This document shows, piece after piece, positions 23,901 to 34,974 of a stretch of DNA of 64,000 bases (the first letter of the stretch is position 1; each line of letters begins with the position of its first letter). The position numbers and the translations under genes were made by a program. Origin of the DNA: Sternotherus odoratus. Lineage: Eukaryota > Chordata > Testudines > Kinosternidae. The notes beneath the pieces are model-generated. The model was given only the letters and a program-made list of their open reading frames with translations, was not told the origin of the DNA and ran no database searches. The DNA lies in contig JAVMKO010000009.1 of NCBI GenBank assembly GCA_032164245.1, positions 77,323,212 through 77,387,211 on the forward strand, written 5' to 3'.

Positions 23901-25348
23901 AGTTTACAATAAATAAGAAAAGTTGAGCAATATGAAAGACAGACGTGACTTCCAGAGTAACTGCAGAGAAAAAAATTAGCATTTCTTTATTCTCTCATTA
24001 ATACCTTGTGTCAAATTCATATGAATATTATTTTGACTTTTTAAAAACATCCAATAATTTTAAAAAATGTTTTAAAACTATAATCATCATCATCTTCTTG
24101 GCTCCTGCAGCATCTGCTTCATTAATTGCTCAGTGTCAGTCAAGATAGCATTCTAGGTTTGTCTTTATTTCATAGTATTTTGCGGTGTCTAGCAGATGCT
24201 AAGTTAAGATATGACGAAGGCATAGTCTGAGTGGAGAAGACAGCCATGTCACAAACAAACATTTGTTAGAATAATCATACAACATGAGCGTTCGCTATGC
24301 TCTCCTCCTCACTCTCTGTTTCTAGCATCTTGAAAACTACAGTGCTTCCAAGAACACATACTTTGTGATGCAATTCTCTTGGTTTGGGCCATAATATGCA
24401 GAATGTAAGCTACTAGGCCTGTACCGTCTGTGCATTCAGGGATAAATTCAAGAGTAAGTTCAGTGAAGTCAATGGAATTATTCTTTAAACTTGGCATGGG
24501 AGGAGAATCATGCCCGGCATGTTTGAAAGGACATTTATTTCACTGAGTATCTAAGGACATATAGTTTACCCTAACAATCAGTAATTTTACAGTCTAATAG
24601 CCACACAATGTACATCCTAATGTTCCAGTGATAAAAACAGAATCTGCCTTAAATTATATGGCCCAACACTAGAGTGAAATGGTGCAAATTCTTTACATTG
24701 GAGTCTGTTCTTTAGCTGTAGAAACTCACTTATTTACTTGTATTTGGCTGTTTACATAGAGGAATAGAAGTCAATGTTTGAGACAAAGAAAGAGACCAAC
24801 CTTCCAATTTCAGAGAGGCTTCCCTAAATATATGAAAGTTTCTCTCCCCCTCCCCAGTTCTGCCAACCCTGCTGTTCCACTATTGAACTTCTCCTGAGCA
24901 GAGATTGTTAATCATGGAAAAATGTGCCAAACTCTGTGTTGGTTTTCTAGTTTGGACAAATGTCCACTCGGAACTAGATTACGGGCACCACGCTCATTTC
25001 ACCTGACCTAAATTGTTTTTGAAGCAAGGTCTCTAGAGGTGAAAGGTTGTGAATTATAGTCACTGCAACAACTCACCCTTCTCTCCCTTTTCCTTTTTTT
25101 CATAAGACTTCTTTTCCCAGAGATACTCCAGAACTTCTGTTTCCTAACACTGGAGTTTTCACTTAGTTTTGACTACATTTTAATATGGGTTCCATCATAA
25201 GCCAAGCCTTCATTTTTTCCACCTTCAGATTTCGGATTCAAATTTCTGATTCAAATGTACAAATTACATACACTTCTGTCTGCAATGTACATAATGTGGT
25301 TATCTAAATACCTTAGTGTGACCCCAGGTTACATACGTTGACACCTAC
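20931..25348. other. Long unannotated AT-rich stretch
   Basis: 4.4 kb without any recognisable gene, transposon terminus or RNA. Open frames of up to 116 codons (22254-22604) show no family features. Confidence 0.4.
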
Positions 25349-25462
25349 GGCCCCAATTCTGCATGAAGACCATGCAAGAGTACCATTGCACCCACACACA
25401 ACCCCCCCTGAAGTCAATAAAGTCAGGGTCATCTGAATAGTTCTCAATGCAGGATTGTGGCC
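25349..25462. repeat. Palindromic MITE-like repeat
   Basis: Starts GGCCCCAATTCTGCATGAAG and ends TGCAGGATTGTGGCC, imperfect inverted termini, with TGAAGTCAATAAAGTCAGGG inside. This is the design of a widespread old amniote palindromic repeat (CCAATTCTGCA ... CATTGACTTCAATGG ... TGCAGGATTGGGC). Superfamily not assigned. Confidence 0.45.
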
Positions 25463-26437
25463 TCAATGGGCTAAATTATAGAGGCAGACCACAGCAGATT
25501 CACAATGTTCCGATATGCTGATATGTGTGTGTATGTGTAGTAATTCACTGCTGGCTTATAAATATATCAAATTACAGCACCTTCCACCCCTTCCTAGGTT
25601 AGCAAAACCAGGAGACAGGAAATGGAGGAAAACAGAGCTTTGTTATGCTCTGCTAAAATTTCAGTTGGTGTCCACTGTTAAGAAGTGATATTTTTGGCAT
25701 CACTATATTTTTAATTTTTCTCCCCAAAGCAAGTTAAATATGCACCTCTGAGGACTGTATCCTTTCCAAGCTGCAAGTGGAATGATTTTGCTGTAGCCCT
25801 GTGCAAAAAATAGTGATGAGATTTTTTTTGTTAACAATGGGAAAAGTGTATTTGTACTTTTCCAAGAACATAAGAAGGAATTTCACTTAAATTTAAAACA
25901 AGAAAAAAATCTTTAAAAAAATCAACTATAGGTAGACCCCATGCATGGAAAATTTCAATCCCAAAAGCAAGAAAATCCTGTGTGTAAAAACAGGCTTAAA
26001 AATTAGTTTTGTTCTATAATTATAATGAGAGGGACATGACCTACACTCACTATAACAGACGTGCCTTTCACCTTAAGGCGAAAGGTGAAAGAGACTTAAG
26101 ATTATTCCATTCTATACTTCACTCATCACTTTGGGACAAATAAAGCCTATCAATACTATCTTGCAATTACTCTTGCCTTCGTGAGATATGAAATATCAGG
26201 AAAGAGACGAGACCAATAACTACCAACACCACTGTCTCAATGGAAATCTAAGGAAGAGCACCATGGAAAGAAAAGTCAAGTTAAATAGGTTTACGATAAA
26301 TAAGTTATTCACACCTTAACAAATAGATTAATAGCTGAGTTTTGGATTTACGGGCAAACACTAAGGGTAAAATGTCCTTTGTTAAACCACGAAGAATACA
26401 AGAATAATAAGTTCTGTCCGGTTCAGCGAAGCTTCTG
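25463..26437. other. Unannotated AT-rich stretch
   Basis: No supportable feature. Confidence 0.4.
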
Positions 26438-26505
26438 GGGCCTGATCCGAAGACTCTGAAGTCAATGGGAATCTTCCCAATGACAGCGATTGGATTTGGA
26501 TCAAT
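26438..26505. repeat. Palindromic MITE-like repeat
   Basis: GGGGCCTGATCCGAAGACTC and TGAAGTCAATGGGAATCTTC on the left face ATTGGATTTGGATCAATC on the right. It is an imperfect inverted repeat of the GGCCTGATCC...GGATCAGGCC type. Confidence 0.4.
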
Positions 26506-26539
26506 CAAAATTCTATCAAGTAAGACCATAATACAGAAA

Positions 26540-27720
26540 TTCAAAGAGCCATACAGTCAGAGTTTAAGCCCAGAAAAGACCATTATATCATCTAGTCTAA
26601 CCTCCTGAACAAACCATGCCATCAAATTTCCACAAAACTTGCACTGGCTAAAATACATCTTCCAGAGAGGGATCCAGTCTTGATTTGAAGACATCAAGAA
26701 ATATAGAATACACCACTTCCTTTGGTAGTTTTTTCCAATGGATTAATAACCTTCACTGTTAAAAATTATGCCATATTTACTATTTGAATTTATCAGCCTT
26801 CAACTTCCAGCCATTGGTTTTTGTTATGCCTTTCTGATCTAGATTAAAGAGCCCTTTAACACCCAGTGTTTTCTGCCTGTGAAGGTACTTATACACTGGA
26901 ACAAAGTCACCTCTCAATCTTCTTTTTTGATAAACACATTAAGCTCTTCAAATCTCATCTCAAGGCTTTTTCTTCCCCCCTCGATTCATTTGTGGGTCTT
27001 TTCTGCACTCTCTCCAGCTTTTCAACATCTCTTTTACAATATGGACCCTAGAACTGGATGCAGTATTCTAGTACTGGTCTCACCGATGTTATATACAGAG
27101 ATGAAAACACCTCAATACTCCTTTTCACTACTCTGCTGTTTACACATTCAAGGACATTAGACCTTTTTGCCACAGCATTGAACTTGGAGCTTATGTTGAG
27201 TTGCTTCACCACTCTGCCCCCTAGGTCCTTTTCAGAGTCATTGCTGACATCTCCCTCCCTCCCCCCATTGTGTAGGCATGGCCTGCATTCCTTGTTTCTG
27301 CATAACTCTGCTTTTGGTTGTATTAAAACACATTTTCTTTGAATGGGCCTAGGCTATCAAGTGGTCCAGATCACTCTGTACTATTGCCCTGGAGCTCACC
27401 ATTATTTACCACTCCACTAGACCATGTGTCATCCACAAATTTGATCAGCAGTGATTTCTTATATACCTCCAGATCACTGATGAAAATATTGAATAGCATT
27501 GGTCCTAGTACTGAAACCTGAAGAATCACAGTTGAAACACAACAGTTTGATAATTTCCCACTGATGGCTACTTTTTGAAATCTGTCAATGGTTCTTAATT
27601 GGTTTATCGTTTAATTTATTGATATTGTACAGTGCTAATTTTTTAATCAGAATGTCATACAGAACTAAGCCAAACACCTTACAAAACTCAAAGCATATAT
27701 GTACAATACATTACACCATC
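26540..27720 (-). mobile_element. Old CR1 LINE copy with decayed RT region
   Basis: The order along the minus strand is CR1 ORF2 RT, ORF2 C-terminus and 3' end at the left. The 3' part reads (plus strand) AGTCAGAGTTTAAGCCCAGA, TATATCATCTAGTCTAACCT and AATAACCTTCACTGTTAAAA. The RT core survives only as degraded stretches: 27419-27457 encodes a FVDDTW-like form of FADDTK on the minus strand, and 27480-27520 a VLGPMLFNIFISDLE-like stretch, with frame breaks between. Such CR1 copies lack the 5' end by truncation. It is far more diverged than the copy at 38 kb. The short plus-strand frames overlapping it are antisense shadows. Confidence 0.85.
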
Positions 27721-28384
27721 TTAATAGCATGCTAACACAATCTGGTTCAAAGCTGCTAAATTCTTTTCTATTTTTTAATATTCCATGTCAAGTTTTCAAC
27801 CTTGAAGAGTAACTGAAAAATGGAAATTAAATAATTTACCAGTTTCAGTTTCTAACCAGTAAATTGCTGTGAATTTGTAACCACACTATCATTTTCATTG
27901 TACTACATTGGCCATTTAGGTGAATGATAACCTAGCAGGACAACACCATGCAGGGCTAGCAAACAAGTAAATCATTTAGATTGCACACTGCTTTCGACTG
28001 AAAAAGGGGCAGTAAATCTGCTCTGGCATTGCCTTCTCTTTTGTTGAATTTTCAGGATGGTGCAGTCTTCTCTTTGAAACAAATAAAAAAATTCTACAGG
28101 TTTAATTTATTGCCTAGTTTTTGCGCATAATGACTAAGGCTGACCAATACAAGTCAATGCACCAAAAGAATAGGTTTAGTCATTTAAGAGCATGCCAGAT
28201 ATAACATACTGTCGGGTTGAAGCCCATATACAGGAAATTCTGGGTTACGGAATGGCACCATCTAATGGCTTTTGTTTCAACTGCAAGATCTGAAAATTAA
28301 ATACTGTAAAAAGCTATGGCTTGTGGACAGAACAGCTGCTCCTACTCTTTTCACTCCCACCCTTCTCTCCCCACAGCCTCTCTT
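27721..28384. other. Unannotated AT-rich stretch
   Basis: Nothing supportable. A few further CR1-derived bases may extend to about 27750. Confidence 0.4.
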
Positions 28385-28428
28385 AGGCTTGGTCTACATA
28401 CAGAGTTAGGTCTACATAAGCTGCCTTG

Positions 28429-28533
28429 AATCAGAGAGGTAGCCGTGTTAGTCTGGAATAGCAAAGGAAACAAAATCTTGTGGCACCTTAAAGACTAACT
28501 ATATAGTTAGTCTTTAAGGTGCCACAAGATTTT
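28429..28533 (+). mobile_element. 105-bp retroelement-like insertion with 13-bp target duplication
   Basis: The insert is flanked by a perfect 13-bp duplication, ATAAGCTGCCTTG. Its first part carries AGGTAGCCGTGTTAGTCTGG, a motif of a widespread reptilian dispersed repeat (often with CTTGTGGCACCTTAAAGACT). Its last 62 bases are a perfect palindrome made of that CTTGTGGCACC block and its inverted copy. The long, exact duplication and inverted 5' piece fit a target-primed retroelement, possibly Penelope-like; the family assignment is inference. Confidence 0.7.
28472..28533. repeat. Perfect 62-bp palindrome
   Basis: Two 31-bp arms with no spacer, centred between 28502 and 28503 (ACTATATAGT). 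The arms contain ATCTTGTGGCACCTTAAAGA and its complement. It could extrude as a cruciform. Confidence 0.95.
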
Positions 28534-28689
28534 ATAAGCTGCCTTGTTTCTACATATTTATACATGTGTTTACACTCACATTTGTCTCTGGCCACAGCTA
28601 ATATCTTTCAACTGTTTCAAAGCTATAAACTCAGTGGCATTATCTCCATTATTTTCGGTCATGGAAGTACAGTGAAACCTCGATTTAAC

Positions 28690-28810
28690 GGACTAATTGG
28701 GGCGAGGGGGTGTCCGTTAAAGCCAAAAGTCCGTTATTTAATAATTTTTAAAAATCATTAAATAACAGGACTTTTGGCTTTAACGGACACCCCCTCACCC
28801 GAATTAGTCC
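28690..28810. repeat. Long inverted repeat inside the pogo-type element
   Basis: The left arm begins GGACTAATTGGGGCGAGGGG and contains TTAAAGCCAAAAGTCC; the right arm is its complement with a few changes. There is essentially no loop. Similarity extends weakly outward to 28672 and 28828. Confidence 0.92.
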
Positions 28811-28828
28811 CTTATATAGAGGTTTTAG

Positions 28829-29870
28829 GAGCTGTCAACCCCCCCCCCCCCCACCTGCCTGGCTCCCCGCTGCGGGGAGCCCGGCGGGAACTGTCAGCCC
28901 GCCCGCCCAGCTCCCGCTGCGGGGAGACAGGCGGGAACTGTCAGCCCGCCCGCCCAGCTCCCGCTGCGGGGAGACAGGTGGGAACTGTCAACCCCCCCGC
29001 CCGGCTCCCGGCAGCGGGGAGCCCGGCGGGAACTTTCAGCCCGCCCGCCCAGCTCACTGTCAACCCCCCCCCCCCGCCGGGCTCCCCGCAGCGGGGAGCC
29101 CGTGGGAGCTGTCAACCCCCCCCCCCCCCGCCCGGCTCCCCGCTACGGGGAGCCGGGCGGCGGGGGGGGGGGGGGGGTTTGACAGCTCCCGCCCGGCTCT
29201 CCGCTGCGGGGAGCCGGGCAGGAGCTGTCAAACCGGCCGCCCGGCTCCCCTCTGCGGGGAGCCGGGCGGGAACTGTCAGCCCGCCCGCCCGGCTCCCGCT
29301 GCGGGGAGCCGGGCGGGAACTGTCAACCCCCCCCCGCCCGGCTCCCTGCTGCGGGGAGCCAGGCGGGAACTGTCAACCCCCCCCCCGCCCGGCTCCCTGC
29401 TGCGGGGAGCCAGGCGGGAACTGTCAACCCCCCCCCCCGCCCGGCTCCCTGCTGCGGGGAGGGGGGGGTTGACAGCTTCCGCCCGGCCCTCCGCTGCGGG
29501 GAGCCGGGCAGGGGCTGTCAACCCGGCCGCCCGGCTCCCCTCTGCGGGGAGCCGGGCAGTCGGGTTGACAGCTCCTGCCCGGCTCAAAACCCCCCCGTCC
29601 GTCCGTCTCCCCGCTGCGAGGAGCCGGGCGGGGGGGTTGACAGCTCCCGCTTGGCTCCCCCCAGCGGGAAGCCCGGCGGGAGCTGTCAAACCCCCTGCCC
29701 GGCTTCCTGCTGCGGGGAGCCGAGCGGAGGCTCTCAAACGCCCCCCCGCCCGGCTCCCCGTTGCGGGGAGCCGGGCGGGGGGGTTGACAGCTCCCGCAGG
29801 GGTCCCTGCTGCGGGGAGCCGGGCGGGAGCTGTCAACCCAGCCGGCTCCCTGGGGCGGGAGCCGGCAGCC
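28829..29870. repeat. GC-rich hairpin minisatellite, about 50-bp period, mixed orientation
   Basis: The unit is about GGCTCCCTGCTGCGGGGAGC then CAGGCGGGAACTGTCAA and a C run. Clean units start near 29341, 29392 and 29444. Each unit contains its own dyad (GGCTCCC...GGGAGCC). Several units are inverted, reading GGTTGACAGCTCCCGC (for example near 29175, 29466, 29634 and 29782). Open frames of 170-230 codons on both strands are compositional artefacts. Confidence 0.92.
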
Positions 29871-30034
29871 CCCAATAACGGATTTCGGATGCATCGGAAA
29901 TTTTGTCCGTTGCATCCGAAGTCCGTTAAATCGGGGTCCGTTAAATCGAGGGTTTACTGTACTGCCTTTCAGAGGAGAGTGTATATATGACAAAGAACGA
30001 GAACTGTGGTTTAGCATGGGAGCATAGGACTAAA

Positions 30035-30215
30035 GTCAAGAGGGTTTGATTTTCTTCTCCTCTCTGCCACTGATTCAGTGGATCACTCTGGAAGTTACTT
30101 AACCTCTCTCTGGCTCAGTTTCTGCAGCAGTAAATTCTACAAGAGTACATGGGTCTCTTTTGTAAGGCACTTTGATATAACTGGATGAAAGGCAGAATAC
30201 AAGCATGAAATACAC
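30035..30215 (+). mobile_element. MIR-like SINE
   Basis: CTCCTCTCTGCCACTGATTC, AGTTACTTAACCTCTCTCTG, GCTCAGTTTCTGCAGCAGTA and a TTTTGTAAGGCACTTTGATA tail follow the MIR-like order. Diverged and non-coding. Confidence 0.6.
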
Positions 30216-30863
30216 TGATTGCAGCCAGTCAGCTTGTATATGCTAGTATCTGTCTATCTTTACATATTAGCTCACTTGTCATCGGCCTCTCAAATAAAAA
30301 TGTATCCTAGACAGAGTAAGAGAAGACAGAGAAGTAGCTTTTAAGTGGCCAGTTTTAAATGTTTAGTGAAGGTGTGTTCATGAAAGGTGCCAGACTAACA
30401 GCACTGGAGACGGATGCCCTGTGTTTATTCACAGAACAGATACAGCACAGGCAGCAATCTTGATTTGGACATCTACCCTTACACTGAGAGTGACGGACTA
30501 TTCTTTAGATGGTAACAATCGGGGATCGTGACTAAGAACTGTGATGGAGTTTATCAGGCCTTCTCTACCCACTTCTGGAGTCATCAGCACCGACAGCCCC
30601 TGCTCAGACCGGGCTACAGGAGCGAAACTGGATGAGACTGGGATTGAAGATGCCTTCAAGCACTGCAAATAAGAGCCTGCCTTTGAGGTTTTGGTTGTTT
30701 ATTTAAAGGCACAGACAACCAATTTCTGAGTTTGTTATTTTTACTTAACTGCAGAGACTGATGCTGAACTTATGGTACAGGCCACCCTTCTCTAAGCCAC
30801 AATGTGTAGATGAACAAAGGGCCTGTTACGGAACAGCCCATAAAGGCTAAATATCCCTTTGCC
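30216..30863. other. Unannotated stretch
   Basis: No supportable feature. Confidence 0.4.
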
Positions 30864-31044
30864 TATGGTCATACCAAAATTAGGGTCTGGTTTGGTCCAT
30901 TTCACAATCAAATGGAAATTTGCAATTTTTAAAATCCTGATTTCACCTATTAAATCTAAAATTTCACAGTCTTGTAATTGTAGGGATCTTGAGCCAAAAA
31001 GGAGTTGTGGTGGTCACTAAGTTATTGTAGGGCGGGGGTTGCAG

Positions 31045-31146
31045 CATAGGCGCCGACTTGAGCTGGCGCCGGGGGGTGCTCTGCACCCACCAATTTTTCT
31101 CCATAGGTTCTCCAGTCCCGGCGCACCCACAGAGTCAGCACCTATG
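31045..31146. mobile_element. 102-bp MITE with CATAGGCGCCGACT ends, nested
   Basis: The left end CATAGGCGCCGACT and right end AGTCAGCACCTATG are imperfect inverted termini. The flanking octamers GGTTGCAG and TGTTGTGG match at five of eight positions, so a decayed hAT-like duplication is possible but not certain. Confidence 0.6.
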
Positions 31147-31273
31147 TGTTGTGGTACTGCTACTCTTACTTCTGTGCTGCTTCTGGCGGCGGCTCCCTTC
31201 AGAGCGGGGCACCCGAAGAGCAGCAGCTGCTGGTTGGGAATCCAGTGCTGAAGGAAGACCTGCCATTAGCAGC

Positions 31274-31320
31274 GCAGAAGTAAGGGTGGCATGGTATGGT
31301 ATTGCCACCCTTACTTCTGC
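31274..31320. repeat. Inverted repeat with perfect 18-bp arms
   Basis: GCAGAAGTAAGGGTGGCA and its exact complement are separated by an 11-base loop. Confidence 0.95.
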
Positions 31321-31525
31321 ACTGCTGCTGGCAGGCTGCAGCTTTCACAGCTGGGCACCAGGCCAACAGCCACCGCTGTCTGGTTGCCCAGCTCTGAAGG
31401 CAATGCGCAAGTAAGGAGGGCAATACTGTGATCACAAAAAAACAGATTTCACAGGAAAAGATCAGATTTCATGGTCTGTGATGCATTTTTCATGGCCGTG
31501 AATTTGGTAGGATCCTACCTTTAAC

Positions 31526-32023
31526 CAATGGTTCTCAACTAGAGGTACACGTACCCCTCACGGTATGCAGAGGTCTTTCAGGGGGTACTCAACTCATCTA
31601 GATCAGTGTTTCTCAACCTGAGGGTTGCAGTTCCCAAGAGGTTCATGAGAATAGTTTAGGGACATCGCAAGTGCAGGGCCAGCATTAGGCATGGCGAATA
31701 GGGCAATTGCCCGCAAAGCTAACTTACGTGGTTCAGCCCCGCTTCCTGGGGATCAGGCTTCACAAAAGGCTCACAAGTAAGAAAATGGCTGAAGTATCAC
31801 ACTGAAATGTAAGTATAATATTTATATTCCAATCAATACGTTCTAGAATTATATGGTAAAAATGAGAAAGTAAGCAATTTTTCAGTAATATTGTGCTGTG
31901 ACGCTTGTATTTTTATGTCTGATTTTGTAAGCATGTAGTTTTTAAGTAAGATGAAACTTGGGACACACAATATAAATCAGATTCCTGAAAGGGCTACAGC
32001 AGTCTGGAAAGTGAGAACCGTCG
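31526..32023 (+). mobile_element. Non-autonomous hAT element, about 498 bp, same family as 702-1091
   Basis: Begins CAATGGTTCTCAACTAGAGG. The right end is decayed (AGTGAGAACCGTCG). The flanking CCTTTAAC (31518-31525) and CCTTTATC (32024-32031) are an 8-bp duplication with one mismatch. From about 31798 it matches the reverse complement of 702-1091 (CACTGAAATGTAAGTATAAT, ATTATATGGTAAAAATGAGA). Between 31604 and 31797 a different segment, starting CAGTGTTTCTCAACCTGAGG, replaces the family sequence, probably a second decayed hAT end. Confidence 0.78.
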
Positions 32024-32031
32024 CCTTTATC

Positions 32032-33090
32032 AATCTCACAAGTCATCTAGTCCTCGAAAATGTCTGTTGTTGTCTTGAAAAGTACCTGAGACTGTATGAA
32101 AAGAGCTGACATAGTGCTACACTGCACTTATCCCCCAAACCTCCTAGAGATTGAGAAGAGTGCCTTCTCTCTCACAGACTTAATAGTTAGGATTATATCT
32201 GAGATTAGCCAAGGACTGATTTTAAATCTCTCTCATTCGTAAAAAATGAAGAGCATATTTTGTGTCATTAGCAACTACCTATGGAGAAAAACACTTATTA
32301 AAATCATTTTTTTAAAAAGAACAACAACTTGATATGTATGTCTCATCTTTAAAGGTCCACTCAAGTTCTCAAATTGTTGTAAATTCAGTATAAAAGCCCC
32401 AGGGCAAAATTCAAGTATAAATGTAGCCTTAGTGTATATTTACTAGTGTGCTCACAGTTGACCCTAGAAGCAAGAAATGGAAGCAACCGTTTGGGACATC
32501 TACAGTTGTCTTTCAAGTTGGAAGATGTAGGTGCACGAGATAAGCCGGCTCATATTCTTACTTGTGCCTGTATTGACAAATAACCAAGGACTGTTATGGG
32601 ACGTGTGTTTGGATAATAAGAGACGAGAGTAGAGGAAATGCAAGCTGACAGTTCAGATGGAAGAATATCTTAAAGAGTAAAGGGCAGCAGTCTAGAGATC
32701 ATACTGAAGTCTCACTAAAGCTTTTCTTTCACATTGGTTTTAACAAAATAGAACAAAAGGCAGGGGAGGAGTGGTTTAGGGAGACAGGAGAGTGCTTTTT
32801 GCTTATTCTGGGTGTGGGAAATATAGGATATTTTAAGAATGGAAAGAGGCCAGGAAATCTACTGAGAGTAGTTGCTTCCTCTGAGCAGAGTTTATACTCA
32901 CAATGTAATTTTCTTCCAAATACTCGTTTTACCATTAAAAAAAAACCTATTTATACCCCTGGGTATAAATATCACTCCTATCACTGCCCTTGATATTTTT
33001 TCCATATATTAACTATTTTCTTTATCAGAAAGGTCACTTTACTTCCTTTGGCTACCAGCTCACTGTTTGTACCCACTGGCTCTTGTCTAT
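32032..33090. other. Unannotated stretch
   Basis: No supportable feature; overlapping short frames on both strands near 32729-32993 lack family resemblance. Confidence 0.4.
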
Positions 33091-33392
33091 GGGCTGGTCT
33101 TTACTGGGGAGGGAGGGCAAAATCAACTGAAGATACGCAACTTCAGCTACGTTAATAATGTAGCTGAAGTTGGCGTATCTTCAACAGACTTACCTGCCGT
33201 CCTCATGGTGGTGGCAGTAGCCAGCGCACTCCCCCGTCGACTCCAACTTGCCCCTTGCGACAAGCTGGAGTTACAGGAGTCGATAGGGGCGCCACAGGCG
33301 ATCGATTTCTCGTGTCTTAATGAGATGCAAGAAATCAATCGCTAAAAGAGCGATCGCTACCCGCCGGTTCGGCGGGTAGTGAAGACCTACCC
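33091..33392 (+). mobile_element. Multi-hairpin MITE, copy 1
   Basis: The left end GGGCTGGTCTTTACTGGGG and right end AGTGAAGACCTACCCT are imperfect inverted termini. Inside are three hairpins: arms 33131-33150 / 33160-33180 (CAACTTCAGCTAC), arms around 33300-33317 / 33323-33341 (GATCGATTTCTCG), and 33358-33378 (TACCCGCC / GGCGGGTA). It is non-coding. A second copy lies inverted at 34975-35234. Superfamily uncertain. Confidence 0.75.
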
Positions 33393-34974
33393 TTTGACAG
33401 TAGTTTAGAGAGTCTTAGAGCATCTATATTGTCTAGAGATCTTTGTCTTTTGTAAGTCTCAATGCTAATATTGTTATTTTCCAAAGGTTCTCTATTTGAA
33501 TAATGGAAATCATTGACTCCCTGGGATATTTCTAGAGTATATATATGTCCAAGATGGCTTTAGTTTCCCCAAATGTGAGCTCTCAGTGTTGTGTGAAAAG
33601 GTTTCCAACCAAAGCCATGGGTACATTCCACCCTTAGGAAAAATGAGGTCAATACAATGCTTGTTATAAGGCCTGATCTGACAGTTCTGGAAACTGTTGT
33701 GACCTAGATTTATATACAGCAGGCTCAGCACAGGGAATGAGAGAGCATGTTTCCCCACCTGGCCCCACTAACATACCTGTTTTGATCCAAAAGGATCACT
33801 TCTAAAGCAAAGGGGGTAGTTCAGTCCATTCAATCTATCACTGCTCAGACTACCAAAGTGCCACATGGTATCAACTGTGCCAGTGGTATTTTTGCTGTAA
33901 AGTTTTCAATCACTAAACTAAATTAGCACAGGCCATCAAGCAGCCATCAGATGGTAACGTTGCTATTTGAGTGGATTTGCTTTTTATCCTCCATAACAAC
34001 TTCAGGAGCCATCCACTTCCCTGAGTTTTCAAATGTACCGTGTATGTGGGGATATGGGTTGGCTATCAGAGATTAAAACCCTACCCAAAGCAGCCAGCTA
34101 AGCCTACAGCCACTGCTTTAACTACAAAGAGGGACCATTAAATGGCACTGCTTGCCTGCAATGCAGAAGCTAAATTCAGATACTTCTTAGCAACCTACAG
34201 CTCTCCAGAGGAGGATGAAGGAGTGTGTGTGCTGGTGAGGATAACAGCCAGATATAAACTGGCAGTCGGGAAAGCAGAAACACTGGCATCTTGCTATTCA
34301 ACTTTGCTTGATGGAAACTGCACAGCATGGGAGCATGTCTTATTTTTTCTGTTTGAACTAACCATCCACAATGCCGATTACTTTTTCCTTGTGAATACCA
34401 GCACCCTGTGTGGGTTCCTTACATCTCCTCTCTGGAACAGCACAGAGCGCTACAGGTCACATGCCATGCACTGGTAATACAGAGTAGATGGCTCATCACT
34501 GGAAAAGGAGAGGACTGCTGCAGGTCACAATTGAGGTGTACTGGCAAAACAGTATTTGGAACAGTGCAGCGCGTGATCATCTTATGCCTGGCTCTTAATC
34601 CTTCATTTTTATGAATGTTAATTCCCCAAAAGAAAAAACAGAAAAAGTCAAACTGCAGTTAAAGGTGCAGTCCCCTTTTTTGATCAGTGTTCCTTAGAAT
34701 GTTACACCTATCTTCTTTGGATCCAGTCAATACAAGTCCGCAGAATGAGAGACTGTCCTGTTTGCCTCCTTTCTATGAGAAGGCTGCCATTTGCACATTT
34801 CATCCTTATAACTGCATGCTGCTTTTCACATGTCACTGATATATAATATGAGCACAATCGGTCCCAATAGTGACCTGGTGACACTCCGCTATCAGCTCCC
34901 TTTATATTCAGTGCTTCAGCTAACAGCAAATGATTTTCTGAGGCTGCAGAAAGGTGCTATGATGGAAAGCTGTG
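33393..34974. other. Unannotated stretch between the two inverted MITE copies
   Basis: A 111-codon frame (34142-34477) has no recognisable domain or family. No other feature seen. Confidence 0.4.

Larger units (their letters stand above)
28385..28546 (+). repeat. MITE fragment hosting a retroelement insertion
   Basis: TAGGCTTGGTCTACATACAG and AGTTAGGTCTACATAAGCTG resemble the end of a turtle MITE (GGCTTGGTCTACACT...). It is interrupted by the insertion at 28429-28533, and its ATAAGCTGCCTTG segment is duplicated on both sides (28416-28428 and 28534-28546). Confidence 0.5.
28670..29959. mobile_element. Tigger/pogo-type element, 1290 bp, carrying an expanded minisatellite
   Basis: The left terminus is CAGTGAAACCTCGATTTAAC. 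The right terminus complements to CAGTAAACCCTCGATTTAAC. TA dinucleotides flank at 28668-28669 and 29960-29961, as expected for Tc1/mariner-pogo insertion. The left 160 bp is a near-perfect palindrome with arms 28690-28749 and 28750-28810, which by itself looks like a complete short palindromic MITE. From about 28829 to 29870 the interior is a GC-rich tandem array. The right 90 bp repeats GTCCGTTAAATCG twice before the terminus. No transposase is present. Confidence 0.83.
30864..31520. mobile_element. Composite MITE-like element ending GAATTTGGTAGGATCCTACC
   Basis: The right half reads AACAGATTTCACAGGAAAAG, TTTCATGGTCTGTGATGCAT, TTTTTCATGGCCGTGAATTT and then GGTAGGATCCTACC, a known turtle repeat terminus. 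A weaker complementary left half occurs at about 30880-30980. The middle contains a GC-rich segment with an 18-bp-arm hairpin (31274-31291 and 31303-31320). A shorter element is nested at 31045-31146. The 118- and 70-codon open frames over it are artefacts. Left boundary uncertain. Confidence 0.55.

Noticed and set aside
28774..30017. Open frames of 170-230 codons on both strands, rich in Pro, Ala, Gly and Arg
   Set aside because: They lie in a GC-rich tandem array where stop codons are rare in all frames. Frames overlap on both strands with no domain and no splice context.
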